Assembly (NCBI GenBank): GCA_028023455.1
Contig: JAQFVV010000056.1
Location: forward strand, 60,001-124,000
Length of the DNA: 64,000 nucleotides
Direction: 5' to 3'
Source: Epiperipatus broadwayi
Taxonomy: Eukaryota > Onychophora > Udeonychophora > Euonychophora > Peripatidae
The notes under the pieces were generated by a model. The model saw only the letters and a list, made by a program, of their open reading frames with translations. It was not told the DNA's origin and did no database searches. The number at the start of each line of letters is the position of its first letter. Position 1 is the first letter of the stretch. The position numbers and the translations under genes were made by a program. This document shows, one piece after another, positions 1-12,051 of this stretch.

Positions 1-385
1 TGGTACCCCTGTTGATGATGTTCCCTTGTGCACTGAATAAATTGCACATCAGCACACAATGACTCTGTAAATTGTAATTTATTACTTTCCCATTAAGAAA
101 TGTAAGAGATGAACCATTTCCAAAAGATTTCTGTGTTACTTTTGGTACCTATACTATTTTTATGTTAGCACATTCCATGAACAGATTCTGAACAAAAATC
201 ACTGTCACCAGGAATAAATTGCCCAAAAGAAAAGAAAAAGATAATTTATTCAGTATTATCAAGAAATCATATGTTTGTTCAATATTGTAGCTGTTAAAAC
301 CAAAAAGATTTTTCTTAACTCTTAAAAGCTTGAGGTGGCATTGTTCTTATAAATTATTTTATTTAAATTGTATAGTTATGATATA
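1..385. other. AT-rich sequence, nothing recognised
   Basis: Left edge of the window up to the hAT target site. I see no open frame, tRNA-like fold or known transposon end here. Confidence 0.5.
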
Positions 386-393
386 CAGTAGAG
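386..393. repeat. hAT target-site duplication, left copy
   Basis: CAGTAGAG lies directly before the left inverted repeat and is identical to 3449-3456 directly after the right one. Confidence 0.9.
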
Positions 394-3300
394 CAGGCAT
401 GTCAAACTGGTGGCCCCAGGGCCGCATGCAGCCCTCGAAAGGATTTTTCATGGCCCTTGTCTAAGATGCTATGTAATAAAATGAAAACAGAACGATATGT
501 TGCAAACAATAAATTAATTTTTTTTAAAAAGCTCTTATATTTAATTACATGAACTAAAATATATACAGTAATTGTTGTCTACATACATAGCTAATTTATA
601 ATTCTCGGTTACACGCATAGCTTATGCCTTTATGATGATGAAGCATTTGAGATATGTGAATACCAAAGCTGGCAACGTTAATAATGTGCTGCTGTGCTTC
701 CGAGAACATAAATACATTAGTCAGCTATTCGCGCCACCAACGTAGCAATCCTATCTGCAGATATTGTTTTTTTCTTTGAATTGTAACAAAAGGCAGTTGC
801 GCTAGTTTCTTTATCCGGATTGGTGTGTTAAAAATTTGCGGGTTGTTTCCTTTTATAACTCATTCAAAAAATATAAGTAAACTGCTATATCCAAGAGTTT
901 ATATCTTTCTGAAACTAGTCAGACAGCATAAGAAATAACGAGCATGCATTTTGTTATATAATATTTTAATTATAATCAAACATGAGAAACAATAATATTT
1001 TACATATAAGTTAGTAACGATTACATTTCAGTTTGGAAAACACTAAAAGTTCTACAATTTTACCAGTGTATGTTCGGTCTTGGGAAACTTTAGTGGCTTC
1101 GACCATTTCTAACCTATGGCCTTATGCACAGCTTTCTTCTTTGTCACATCTCTATCTTAATTGCTCCGTGCTGGGAAGTCAGGACTGAGAGAGAGAAAAC
1201 TAATCGTATCCTTTTTATAGCTACCTCCATTTATCGACATAATTCCAGGAGCGAGAATCGATATCAGCGCTCTCTTTACATTTAAATACTAGAGTAGCGT
1301 TAAATTTTTCGAGCGTATTTTGCATAAACGTAGTTGCAATTTTTTAAATTTTAAAAATTTAAATCTAAAGCTCTATTTTTATTACAGAAAATGCCACTTC
1401 CAACGCTAAATAAAAACGAAGATTGATGACGAGGGAAGAAAATTTCAAGAAAGGTGGGAACTGAATTATTTTGTGTGGAAGTGAACAATAAGATTACGTG
1501 CTTAATTTGCAAAGAAACCATTAGTGTTGCTAAAGAATACAATATTAAGCGACATTATAGCACTAATCACGAAAAACAATTTTCGTGTTTTGAAGCTAAA
1601 ATAAGAGAAGAAAAATTAAAAACAATGAAGAATTCATTAAGTAGCCAGCAAGGAGTGCTTACAAAATTTATAAAAAGTAATGAATCAGTAACAAGAGCTA
1701 GTTATGAAATAAGCTATTTATTAGCAAAACATTCAAAGGCATTCACCGATGGTTCTTTAATCAAGGAATGTATAATAAAAGCTGCAATTTGTCTGTCCAG
1801 AAAAGTACAAGCGTTTGAGACATCTCATTATCAAGAAATACGGTGGCAGATAGAATTACTGAAATGGCAGATGACATCACTTCGCAATTACAGAAAATAT
1901 CTACCAAAATCCAGTTCTTTTCAATTGCTATTGATGAAAGTACGGATATAAGAGATGTTGCACAAGTTGCTGTTTTTTTTCGTGGTTGCGATAATAACAT
2001 GAGGATCACCGAAGAATTGTTGGAATTCATCCCTCTTCACGGAACAACAACTGGTGAAGATATTTTTGATGCTGTATGGAGCATTTTAGAAAAACTTAAC
2101 TTGCCTCTTGACAAGCTTGTTTCTGTTACAACTGATGGTGCTAAATTGATGACAGGTGAAACTAAAGGTTTTGCGTCACGACTAGCAAGGAAATTACAAG
2201 ACGAATATCCAGATAAACCGAAAATCAAAGCTTTTCATTGCCTCATTCACCAACAAGTTCTCTGTTTAAAATTATTAAAAATGGATCAAGTACTTAAAAC
2301 AGTTACAAAGATAGTCAACTTTATTTGATCAAGAGCACTTAACCATCGCCAATTTACTTCGTTCCTTAAAGATTTAGAATCCGAATTCGAATATCTTCCT
2401 TATTACACAGAAGTTGTTGGTTGTCCTGCCACAATGTCTTAAAGAGCTTCTATCTGATTTTGGAGGAAATAATATTATTTTTTGAAATGAAAGATGAAAA
2501 CAACGAAAATATATCAATTATAAAAGATCCATTGTGGGTACAAGACCTAGCATTTTTAATAGATATTACAGGCCATCTGAATAATCTTAATATTACATTG
2601 CAAGGCAAAGATCAATTGATAACGAATATGTATGATGCAGTTGCAAGCTTTGTACAAAACTGAATTTGTTTAAAAATCATTTGCAAAAGAACGTTTTGAC
2701 GTATTTTCCTACATGTGAGCAGTTGAAAGCACAAAATCAAAGTTGCTCGTTTTCACATCACTCTGCAAAAATTGAAAAAATAAAAGAGAATTCGATAAAG
2801 TTTGATGATTTCAAGGAGTTCGAAGAAATTTTTTCTCTTTTCCGGGACCATTTGCCTTTGAAGTCGAAAAGCTCCGACTTCGATACAACTGGAATTAATT
2901 GATTTCCAGAATGATTCGATTTTAAAACCAAATATCGAGAAGTAGGAACTCGAAAATTTATTCCTATTTAGGTGAAAGATACCCGAAATTAAAAAATTTG
3001 CTGCACAAATTTTAAGCTTTTTGGAAGTACATACTTATGTGAGAAATTATTTTCATGCATGAAATTAAATAAAACAGCTTACAGATCAAGATTAACTGAT
3101 AAACATCTATCTGCCATAATGAAAATTGCTTGTTCTCAGTCTTTGAATCCAGATATTGAAAAACTAGTAAGAGGAAAACGCTGGCAAGTTTCCAGTAAAA
3201 ACAATAAATTGTAGTTTTATAAATATGTAATCAGATAAAATAAATGTTTAAATAAAAGCAATACTATATCAATTGTATATTATTGAAGTGAATTCACTAA

Positions 3301-3448
3301 ACTACATAATATGCTTTAATTACCCTATCTATATTCCTGCATTTTCACTTTCAAAATACAATTTTAAGAAAATTTGTGTGATGTGGCCCGCGAGAATCTT
3401 ACCAGTAGCATAAAGTGGCCCATTGTTTGAATGAGTTTGACATGCCTG
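394..3448 (+). mobile_element. hAT DNA transposon, full length with 8-bp TSD
   Basis: The element is 3055 bp. Its ends are a perfect 15-bp inverted repeat, CAGGCATGTCAAACT, followed by weaker pairing that includes GGCCC-type blocks. It is flanked by the identical 8-mer CAGTAGAG at 386-393 and 3449-3456, the target-site duplication length expected of hAT. A CAGRGGTGTCAAACT-like terminus joined to a GTF2IRD2/ZBED-type transposase is a known hAT arrangement in animals. The interior carries a degenerate transposase (separate entry) after about 1 kb of 5' non-coding sequence. The perfect TSD means insertion was by transposition and neither flank has since been rearranged. The broken reading frame means this copy could move only with help in trans. 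Confidence 0.93.
1391..3214 (+). pseudogene. Broken hAT transposase, GTF2IRD2/ZBED-like
   Basis: hAT transposases bind the element ends with a BED-type zinc finger and cut with an RNase H-like core. Conserved pieces appear in order but in different frames. A KxxIDDEGRKFQERWELNY block at about 1413-1470 is in one frame. A zinc finger C-x2-C-x14-H-x5-H (CLICKE...HYSTNH, about 1499-1570) is in the next. At 1843-2328 the frame encodes the IAIDESTDI and TTDGAKLMTG stretches of the catalytic core and ends in TGA after KIVNFI, where family members carry Arg. 2329-2663 continues with a frame change near the YYTEV motif. 2666-2902 is a further piece. The C-terminal dimerisation region (FGSTYLCEKLFS...) runs from about 3020 to the TAG at 3212-3214. 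At least four frameshifts or stops make it a pseudogene. An ATG at 1391 gives only 11 codons before a stop; the original start is not certain. Confidence 0.9.
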
Positions 3449-3456
3449 CAGTAGAG
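3449..3456. repeat. hAT target-site duplication, right copy
   Basis: CAGTAGAG lies directly after the right inverted repeat, matching 386-393. Confidence 0.9.
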
Positions 3457-6400
3457 GAATGAAGTATGATGTATCTAACTACATGATTTTAATTATCTGC
3501 TATCCAAATTAAAATGTAAACAAACAAACAAAAATGTAAATAAATCAAGAAAAAAAAACATTAAAATTTATAAATTTTAATACTCAGAGCCATTTTTCCT
3601 TCTCTGATCAAACATATACAAATTACATATATTATTAAAATATCTTCAGTTTATGTTGAAAGCAAATATTTTATTCTTTATTATCTTTTCTGATTTTGAT
3701 GTACAGTATTTTGCTTAATAAAACATTTTCTAAAAGTAAAAGTTTTAGAAGATTTCAGAATATTTATTAAACATTAGCATAATTGGGAGGGAGTCTATTT
3801 TTCTATAAGAAGAAAAAGTTATTTTTTTAAAAAAAAAATGAATATTGCTTAGAATGTATTTTTTTATTTACTTTATTTTAAAGATAAATTTCTTACTTTT
3901 TTTTTCTTATTCTTATTGCTTCAATAGGTGCGTGAATGAATACACACTATAAAATAGAATAAATCTCTTCATTTATTATGAATAATTATATATTTTAAAA
4001 ATTTTGTTTATAATTGTGATTTATATATATACATAATTTAAAATGTCTGAGCTATGTGTTTGTGTGTGTGTTTTGAAAAGTAATATATACTTGCAGTTCA
4101 GTAGACAATGTATATTCTATTCTAATTATTGTTTATCAACAAAAGGTGAAGTATTATAAGCTATTTCCTTTGAAGATGAGAGAGACTGGAACAAAATATA
4201 GTGAAGTTTGTAGCACCATTGTATTAAAATGTTTTCAATACATTTAATGGACCTTAACGTGTTATCATATTTATAATATCCACTTAACCTAAAGTTTAAT
4301 GAACTGTCTGTGCACATGTGCTATATGTTTGCTTAGGAAATTTGTATGTTTTTTTTTTTTTGAATATATCTTCACCATTATTATTATTTTCACTAACATT
4401 CAATTATTAATTATTTATATTTAATTTAGAAAAGTGTATATTTTTTATTCTTAGGGTTTTATTTTATATAATATTTGCTAGGTGTGAATAAAATATTTGT
4501 TTGAATACATGATTATTCCTAAATAAAAACTTGAGATAGGGAAGCCCCACTATAAGTAGGGTAAAAGATCCCTCCATATATATTTTGTATTAATTGGAAT
4601 TATGTAAATTAATTATTAAATAAAGAATTGTATTCACAGTTTACAGCCACAAAAGGGAATAAGTCTGAATAAAACAATCCCATTGTCCGGTTATACCCTC
4701 ACTAAACTTCTTAAATATTGCATATTACTCTTAAGTGTAATTGAGGTAAAGGTAAGTGATATGTAAAGCCAAAGACAACTATAATGCTTACATGAAACAT
4801 TCTAATCTTATTAATAATGGTTTGCATCTTTTAGACATAGTAGTTTGATTGTTTTTGCCTTTCAGCAATTTCCAAGGAACTGAAAATGAAACTTATATAG
4901 ATATAATTTTTGTACTAAACTATGAAAAATAGATTCTAATAATATCAAGACAAGTGGGTTTCATTGTGAAAAAGTTCAATTACACTGATCTAGAAATTTT
5001 AATTTAAAATTTACTTTTATTTACTGCAATATTATTTATAACAAACATTATTACAAAATTATACGATTATTTTAAATAAAATACTTTATTGTCACGTATT
5101 CCACTTTACATAACATCTTTTACTTGTGGCACATCTATGCAAATATGAGTAACAAATAAATACTATAGTGTAGTAATGAAAATGATTCACAAGCTTTACC
5201 AGCAATTTAATCATTTAAAAGATCAAAAGTGCATGCAATTAATTCATACTTGATATTTGTTAAGCTAGTATCAGATCTATATAGCAATGATGCTTAGATT
5301 AAAAAAAAACAAAACAGAATATTTGTAAATTCAATCCACAACATGATTAAATATAAGTAAAAAAGACTTTAATAGCTAAGGTAATAAGCTATGCACTCTA
5401 TTAAGGAAAGTTAATAGTTGGAAACTAGTCTCAAGATTGGTGTGGATTTAAGCTTGTGTCTTCATTGATTACATCAATTATTCTAATGTTTCAGAAGTGG
5501 AATGCAATTGCAGATGAACTAAAGCAAAAGCATTGAGTTATTTTGTTTTGGTACATTGGAGACATATTTTTATTATCATTCATTAAAATATATGCTATAT
5601 ATTGCAATGGTTAATATGTTCCTTAAACAGAAATTAATTATTATCCCATCTTGTAACCATTTATAATTTATGAGAGACCTGCAAATCAGATATTCACTTA
5701 GTGCATACTCCTTCTACATTTCCTTACCATAATTACATTAAATCTTAGGATGAGCAATCTAAAACTAAAGATTATGAGACAAATTTTGATTTTATGATGG
5801 CAATAATATAAGAGTACATGGTGCATTTGTACTATAAACCATCATATCTGGCATTCATAGATATATGCATCAAATCCAAAATAAAATGAATGAATGAGAA
5901 CAAGACCACTGCATAAACATACATGAATAAAATACAATATAAATTGTATTAATGATTAACCAAATAAATAAATAAACAATAGTTAATAAATATATACATG
6001 ATAAAAACAATGTTCAAACTCTCATTTATTTATCCACAAATTATTATTTAAATTCTTTCTTCATCTAAAATTGTATTTCTACATCATTATATAAAAATAA
6101 ATTAATTAAAAATTACTTCTATGAAAGGTAAATAAATCTACTTATACATATTTATAGAACAAACTCGAAATATTTTCAAAATAATAATATATAATTTTGA
6201 TGACATCTTCCAATTATTTATCATATGTGTTTGCTTATCATCTATAACCTAAGTTGATTTGTATTTCACTTATGAACTTGAACAGAAATTCTATATGACA
6301 ATTTCAAGCCAATATCACTAATTATAATAAGTCTCATAAATGACATGGACAAAGTAACTCACAAACATCATACAAAACAAATGACTTGTCAAGCAGTATA

Positions 6401-6900
6401 ATTGTATTATCTTTAAAAGTAGAAATCCATTATATATTATCAAAACACATATACTTCTCAGTTTGCTTTTATATAAAATATTTTTTTATATTTATCTTCT
6501 ACTTAACATAAAATAACATATATTCTTCAATAACATTATTAAAACTAGAATATATGAAGATCATCATAAAAGTAAAATGTCTATTTTCTCTAAATTTACA
6601 TAGCATATATAACAATATATCTGCTTAACATACATATATAGACTGAAGTCTTGATTCATTAACATAAAAATTAATATAATTTTAGATATATCTTTTTCAC
6701 TGATTAATCAAATGAATAAATAAATCATAAGATCATGACAAACAAATATCTCTGTAACAAAGTATTAATATATATATATAACTAGTTTTATAAAATAAAG
6801 TTTATTTTATGTATTCCAAAATTTGATATTTATAAGTCCATATTTTTTTTACATTAATTAATGCTTATTTTAAAGACTATACAAAATACACAGATATAAA
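3457..6900. other. AT-rich sequence, no gene recognised
   Basis: About 3.4 kb of simple, very AT-rich sequence with short homopolymer and AT runs. No open frame above 65 codons resembles a protein family, and I found no paired transposon ends. Confidence 0.5.
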
Positions 6901-7078
6901 ATCTTGGTTCTCATCTGATCCTTCATGTCAGCTGCAGGTGGCACAATTTCTAACCAAAAACACGTTAATATAATGTTCCCAGGCTAACGATTCTCTATTA
7001 ATATTGACTTTTTTGTTTGTTTGTTTACAAAGTTTACTTACTTTCGTTTCTGAGTTATTTTTCCCAAATAATATTTTT

Positions 7079-8760
7079 GACGATGGGATAATAATAGTTG
7101 TTTTTTTTTTAATTTTTATTGACAAGAGGGTCTTTTTTAGTGGGTGTTCAAATAGTAATTTGTGTTTTTTTTAAAAATAGTATTACTGTTTTTGTAAAAT
7201 TGGATTGCCAAAATTTAAGAGAGAACGGGTTTTTGTGATGGATCTTTAAATAATAATTGACGTTACTTTGATAGGTTTACATTTAATTGCCAACAACAAT
7301 TAGTGGGAGGGGTGTTTTTGTGTACGATTAAATAATAATTTACGTTACTTTTATAGGTTTACATTTGATTGACGACAATAATTATTGGGAGAAGTGGGTT
7401 TTTTTCATGTGTGTGTGTGTGTATGTTTAAATAAAAATTAAGGTTATTTTTATCAGTTTACATTTGATTGACAACTGATTTGACTTCCTTTCATTTATAA
7501 ATTATGGTTTTGATTCTACAAATAAATATTTTTGACAATGGGACAATAATAGTTGTTGTTTGTTTAATTTTTATTGACAAGAGTGTGTTTTTTGGTGTAG
7601 GTTCAAATAGTAATTTGGGTTACATTTAAATAATAAGTTACAGTCTTACTTTGATTGTTTTACATTTGATTGCTGACAACAATTATTGGGAGAAGGGGTG
7701 TAACCATTTAAAGAATAGTAGTTTACGTTACTTTTAGTGGTGGTGTACATTTGATTGCTGACAATAATTAGTGAGAGGGGTGGGTGTTTTTGAGTAATGA
7801 TTAAATACTAATTTACCTTCCTTTTATTTTACATTTGATTGCCGACAACAATTATTGGGAGAAAGGGGTTGTTTTTTTGTGTATGTTTAAATCAAAATTG
7901 AAGTTACTTTTATCAGTTACATTTGATTGACAACCAATTTGATTTTCTTTTCCTTTTTTCGTTTATAAATTATGGTTTTGGTTTCCCCAAAACCTAATAT
8001 TTTTGACAATGGGACAATAATAGTTGTTGTTTCTTTCATTTTTATTGACAAGAGCGGGTCTTTTTTGGTATGTTCAAATAGTAATTTAACGTTTAAAAAA
8101 TAATTGCTTTACCTTACTTTTAGTACTTTACATTTGATTGCCGACAACAATTAGTGGGAGGGGTGTTTTTGTGTATGATTAAAGAATAATTGTACGTTAC
8201 TTTTATTTTTTACATTTGATTGCCGACAACAATTATTGGGAGAAAGGGTTTTATGTTTTATTTTTTGTTTGTGTGTATGTTTAAATCAAAATTTAAGTGA
8301 CTTTTATCAGTTACCATTTGATTGACAACCGATTTGACTTTCTTTTTTTTTCATTTATAAATTATTTGGGTTTTCCCAAATAATATTCGGTTTGACAATG
8401 GGACAATAATAGTTGTTGTTTCTTTAATTTTGATTGAAAAGAGCCGGTCTTTTTCGGTGTATGTTCAAATAGTAATTTGGGTTATGTTTAACTAATAATT
8501 TACGGTCTTACTTTGATTGGTTTACATTTGATTGCCGACAACAATTAGTGGGAGGGTTTTTTTTTTCTATTTGATTAAAGAATAATTGACATTCCTTTTA
8601 TTTGACCGTCTGATTGCCGATGACAACAATTATTGGGAGAAGAAGGGTTTTTCAGGCTATGTTTAAATAAAAATTTTAGTTACTGCTTTTATTTTACATT
8701 TTATTGCCGACAACAACAATTATCGGGAGAAGAAGGGATGTATGTTTAAATAAAAATTGA
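7079..8760 (+). repeat. Higher-order minisatellite inside the TIR element
   Basis: A monomer of roughly 80-100 bp centred on TTTGATTGCCGACAACAATT and ATTGGGAGAAGGGG is repeated more than ten times with variation. A longer unit is superimposed, marked by GACAATGGGACAATAATAGT, whose copies start at 7079 (as a variant), 7534, 8005 and 8394, giving spacings of 455, 471 and 389 bp. Each long unit also contains TTTTTATTGACAAGAG and a GTTCAAATAGTAATTT segment. Copies differ by 10-20%, so the array is not recent. No open frame runs through it. Confidence 0.85.
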
Positions 8761-8771
8761 AGTTATTTCTT

Positions 8772-9160
8772 TTATTTTTGACATTTGATGAAGGCCATTT
8801 GGAATCCCTCAAACAAGCTTGCCTTTACGAAGTGAACATTTCCGTCGGCCACAACCAGACTTACAAATGAAAGTCGAAAGATGTTTTTGGACCTCAAATC
8901 TGCATATATTTGCCACACAATCCAATCTTTCCTTTCAGCAACAGGATGTTTTTTTTCTGCTGTAGAAATATTCCAGTGCTGGCTTCTGTGTCTGGCAATT
9001 CCCATCTTTTCAAGTTTTCTGTTGTTTGAATTAGCCATCTTCTTGGTCTCGGAAAATTTCTCACTAAAATGTGAATCAAAGCATGATCCTTTAAAAATTT
9101 TATGCTAACCCACCCTAATCGAGAATTTAGGAGACTTATAGCTTTACGAGGAACAATCAC
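8772..9160 (-). other. Less AT-rich patch with possible Cys-rich coding remnant
   Basis: This patch inside the TIR element is less AT-rich than its surroundings. Two overlapping minus-strand open frames of 88 codons cross it (8772-9038 and 8894-9160); I recognise neither as a whole. A third minus-strand frame around 8830-8880 reads CKSGCGRRKCSLRKGK before a stop. This resembles one half of a CXC (tesmin/TSO1-type) cysteine motif, which occurs in some transposon-linked proteins. Given the short length this is a weak hint: the patch may be a relic of the transposase or of an accessory protein of the parent element, or may be coincidence. Confidence 0.3.
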
Positions 9161-9393
9161 GACACTGTTTAAATTGTTAAAAGGTAACAGTACATCAATT
9201 CATCTTAAAAAAAAGAAGGCCCCAATGAAAATTTAAATACTTTTGACATAATCAAATTAACACACCCTCGTACAATATTGTTACATAAAATACATAACAC
9301 AGCATTATGATATAGTGCATGATACAAACAACTATGGCATTTTCCTCTGCTTTTAGCATTGGAAAAAGCCACACCATTAGCCACTAAGCCGAG

Positions 9394-9540
9394 TTAACAC
9401 TCTTTCTAGATTTTATCGTAGACAGAAGACTTAACTATGAGTTAACACTCTACCTTTTAATGTAGAAACAAGACTTAACTTCCAGTTAACAATCTTTCTA
9501 GGATTTATTTTAGAAAGAATACTTAAAGGCTTGGGTGCAG
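9394..9540. repeat. Three subterminal ~50-bp repeats
   Basis: GTTAACACTCTTTCTAGATT and its variants recur three times in tandem, each unit closing with a GAAGACTTAACT-like sequence. Each unit is partly palindromic, with TTAAC...CTTTCTA on one side and TAGAAAG...TTAA on the other. They lie just inside the right end of the TIR element, where transposase binding sites are often found; that role is inference. Confidence 0.55.
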
Positions 9541-9624
9541 CTGTAGAAATGGCATATTTCTAGAAATTTAGCTAGAAATAGTACCACCCACGGCTGACAT
9601 GAAGGATCAGATAAGAACCAAAAT

Positions 9625-11185
9625 CTTTAATTGTGCATGCTATTTCTTAATTATTTATTTTTATACTTACATATATTGACATATGTGTTGTGTATATAAA
9701 ACTAATAAAACATTTTTTAAATAATACTTTTTAAAGTTATTCTTAGAAATTAATCTTAAAAACAGATAAGTAATAATAAGAATTATTATGAAAATAAATA
9801 AAATGCTATTCTCAAACAATAACTTTAGAATTTTAGCAAATTTAACCTTTCCAATAATTAAATTCAAAATAAACAAAGAAATAATAATTAAACAATATTA
9901 CCACTTGGACCACTTTATTCTGTAATACATAATTAAATCCATTTTCCTGATATCAAAGCTTCAAATGTCATTATTTGAAGATTAAAATAAATATTTCTTG
10001 AATTAAAATGTCTTCTAATATTTCAAGCATTATTTCCACAGTTAAAATAATTAGCAAATGGATTTTAAACATTTTAAACTAATCCATGGAAATCTGCCAA
10101 CAAAAGAAAGATAGATCATTTCTATTTCTTCCTTTTGTTTAGAAATTGCATTTTCTTCATAAAGTCAAAAATAATTAAATAAATATGTCCATGTTTATTT
10201 TCAACTCTGGCAACAAACTTTCCTGCTATCTTCTACTACATGAATATAAATTATTCTATACTAGTTTGTCTCCCATCTTTCTTATACACATTATAAAAAT
10301 CTAGGATTTTTTCCCTAGGTTTTACCATAAATATTCTATTAAACAAAATGGATTAACATAAATAAAAATAACAAATAAAATTTTTATTCATAATGATTTA
10401 TTTTTTTATTTTATATATTACTAAGATTAATCATTATTACTAATAGATTTTTAAATTAAAACATAAATATGTTTGATGTGTCTACTTGCTTACATTTATT
10501 CTACATGCACATATGTATACTCCCATTCTTTTATGATCAAGTTTTCTAACTATAGTTAGAATAAAAATGGTACTTCATGTTTTGCTATATTAACAACTAT
10601 TATTTCTATTTATAATAAATTTACATGATTTAATTATCTTACTGTAAAACTAATTAAATAGTTTAACACTTCCTTGGTTTTCTCTCATTTTATTATTATT
10701 ATTATCATAATCATTATCTTCTCCCTTACTAAATTATCATTTAGAACTAGCTGCTTAAATACATATATATAATTTTTATATTTGATGATTGAATTTTTGC
10801 TTGATAAACAATTGCAAATTTTATATGTTATATTTTGAATAAAGATTTAAAATTAAAAACTGAAAGGTAGGTCTTCAAATAATATTTTGTAAAAGAAGCC
10901 ACCTTAATAACTAAGAATTCTGCAGTCAATTCTCAACTGGAAAAAAAATTAAAAAAGAATAATATATCTGGCCAAATAAATAAAGATTCTTTTCTTACCA
11001 TTTTAGTGCCTAAAAGATGTTACTAAATTAATAACCATTTAAAATTTTTCACCAAGAATGCAAATTCTTCACTAATGTCATAACATAATTATAATATATA
11101 TAAATAAAAATAATAACTTATTGCTATCATTATTTTAAAAGAATAAACCCTATTTATTCTGTTATATTGCTATCACCTATCCTAA
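9625..11185. other. AT-rich sequence, nothing recognised
   Basis: AT-rich, low-complexity sequence. The open frame at 9667-9876 is simple-sequence derived (rich in Ile, Leu and Lys) and matches no family I know. Confidence 0.5.
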
Positions 11186-12051
11186 GACAAATAACCAACA
11201 GGTATTAGATGATAGTGTTTATTAAATCCATATCCAGTGCCACTCTATCACATTAGCCTAGTTTCTTGTTTATAACTTTTTCACTGAGAAGCTTAGATTA
11301 AATCTAGCATGTGCAAATATTTTGTATCTAAGGCACTTTTCATCCAGCAGTTGTCTTCCTTTTTTTTTTACTATCAAACTAACAAAGTAAAATTCAAAAT
11401 ATCTCAATGTTTTGAATGCAAACTAACTTTCTTGCATAAAATTGCATATTTTGGTGACTTTATCTTTTATAACAACTACAAAAAACTGTATCCTTAGCCA
11501 AGATAAAACACCAAAACATCCTAAAACATCCAACTTATGATCATACTCTATTTTTTCTATTCCAATGCCATTATCTATTGTAAGCTTGAATAAACCTCCA
11601 AACATTGGATGATCACCATTTTTTATGCTTACACAAACAGTTTACACAGAGGCTAAACTATCCACACAGTAATACCACTCAGTGCAAGCCAAAGTAATCG
11701 ATCGATGCAAGGTTTGTGCACAAAATCCCTATCTAATGCCTACTCATCCAATATTCCCAGACTCCTCACTGATCAAATCCACAAGCTAGAAACTAGTCTA
11801 GGAATATTGGATAAGTAGGCATTAGATAGGAATTTTATGCATAAATCTTCTTGCATCCATTGATTACTCTGGCTTGCACTGAGTCGTGCTACTGTAGAAA
11901 AATTTAGCTTCTATGTAAGCTTGAATAATCAATAGGTAAGAGATGATAGTGCTTATTTAATTCATATCTGGTGTTATGTTATTATTATCACCAAACTAGT
12001 CTCTGGCTGATAGTCTTCATCAATGAAAAGCTTGGATCTAGATTCAGTTCT
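11186..12051. repeat. Direct repeats flanking a fold-back element
   Basis: A stretch at about 11190-11305 (AACAGGTATTAGATGATAGT, then GTTTATTAAATCCATATC and GAGAAGCTTAGAT) is repeated in the same orientation at about 11926-12045 (AATAGGTAAGAGATGATAGT, GCTTATTTAATTCATATC, GAAAAGCTTGGAT). The spacing is about 740 bp and identity about 75%. The palindrome at 11627-11920 lies between them. The direct repeats are much too long to be a target-site duplication, so they may be long terminal parts of a composite element or an older segmental duplication. Confidence 0.6.
11627..11920. repeat. Fold-back palindromic element, copy 1
   Basis: The left arm (11627-11763) and right arm (11795-11920) are reverse complements of each other over about 125-135 bp, with about 31 bp between them. 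Paired blocks include CAGTGCAAGCC with GGCTTGCACTG, AATGCCTACTCATCCAATAT with ATATTGGATAAGTAGGCATT, and AAAATCCCTATC with GATAGGAATTTT. Transcribed, it would form one long hairpin. A related palindrome at 49089-49330 shares the GTAGGCAYTAGAT, GGGATTTTATGCACAAG and CATCCAYTGATTACT blocks, so this is a dispersed family of fold-back or MITE type. No coding capacity was seen. Confidence 0.8.

Larger units (their letters stand above)
6901..9624. mobile_element. Non-autonomous DNA transposon with TIRs, minisatellite core
   Basis: The left end (ATCTTGGTTCTCATCTGATC, then CTTCATGTCAGC and a GGTGGCAC...TTTCTA block) is repeated inverted at 9572-9624, where the plus strand reads GGATCAGATAAGAACCAAAAT after GGCTGACATGAA. 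The inverted repeats are at least 50 bp and roughly 80% identical. The interior holds a higher-order tandem repeat (7079-8760), a 0.4-kb less AT-rich patch (8772-9160) and a trio of about 50-bp subterminal repeats (9394-9540). No clean target-site duplication was found: flanks read ATAAA on the left and CTTTA on the right. No transposase is recognisable, so the superfamily is unassigned. The subterminal block with TATTTCT and AGAAATATGCCATTT resembles one in the element at 42027-44133. Confidence 0.75.

Noticed and set aside
7079-8760. CRISPR-like array
   Set aside because: The repeats are long, diverged, contiguous and without unique spacers of constant size, and the DNA is eukaryotic in character.
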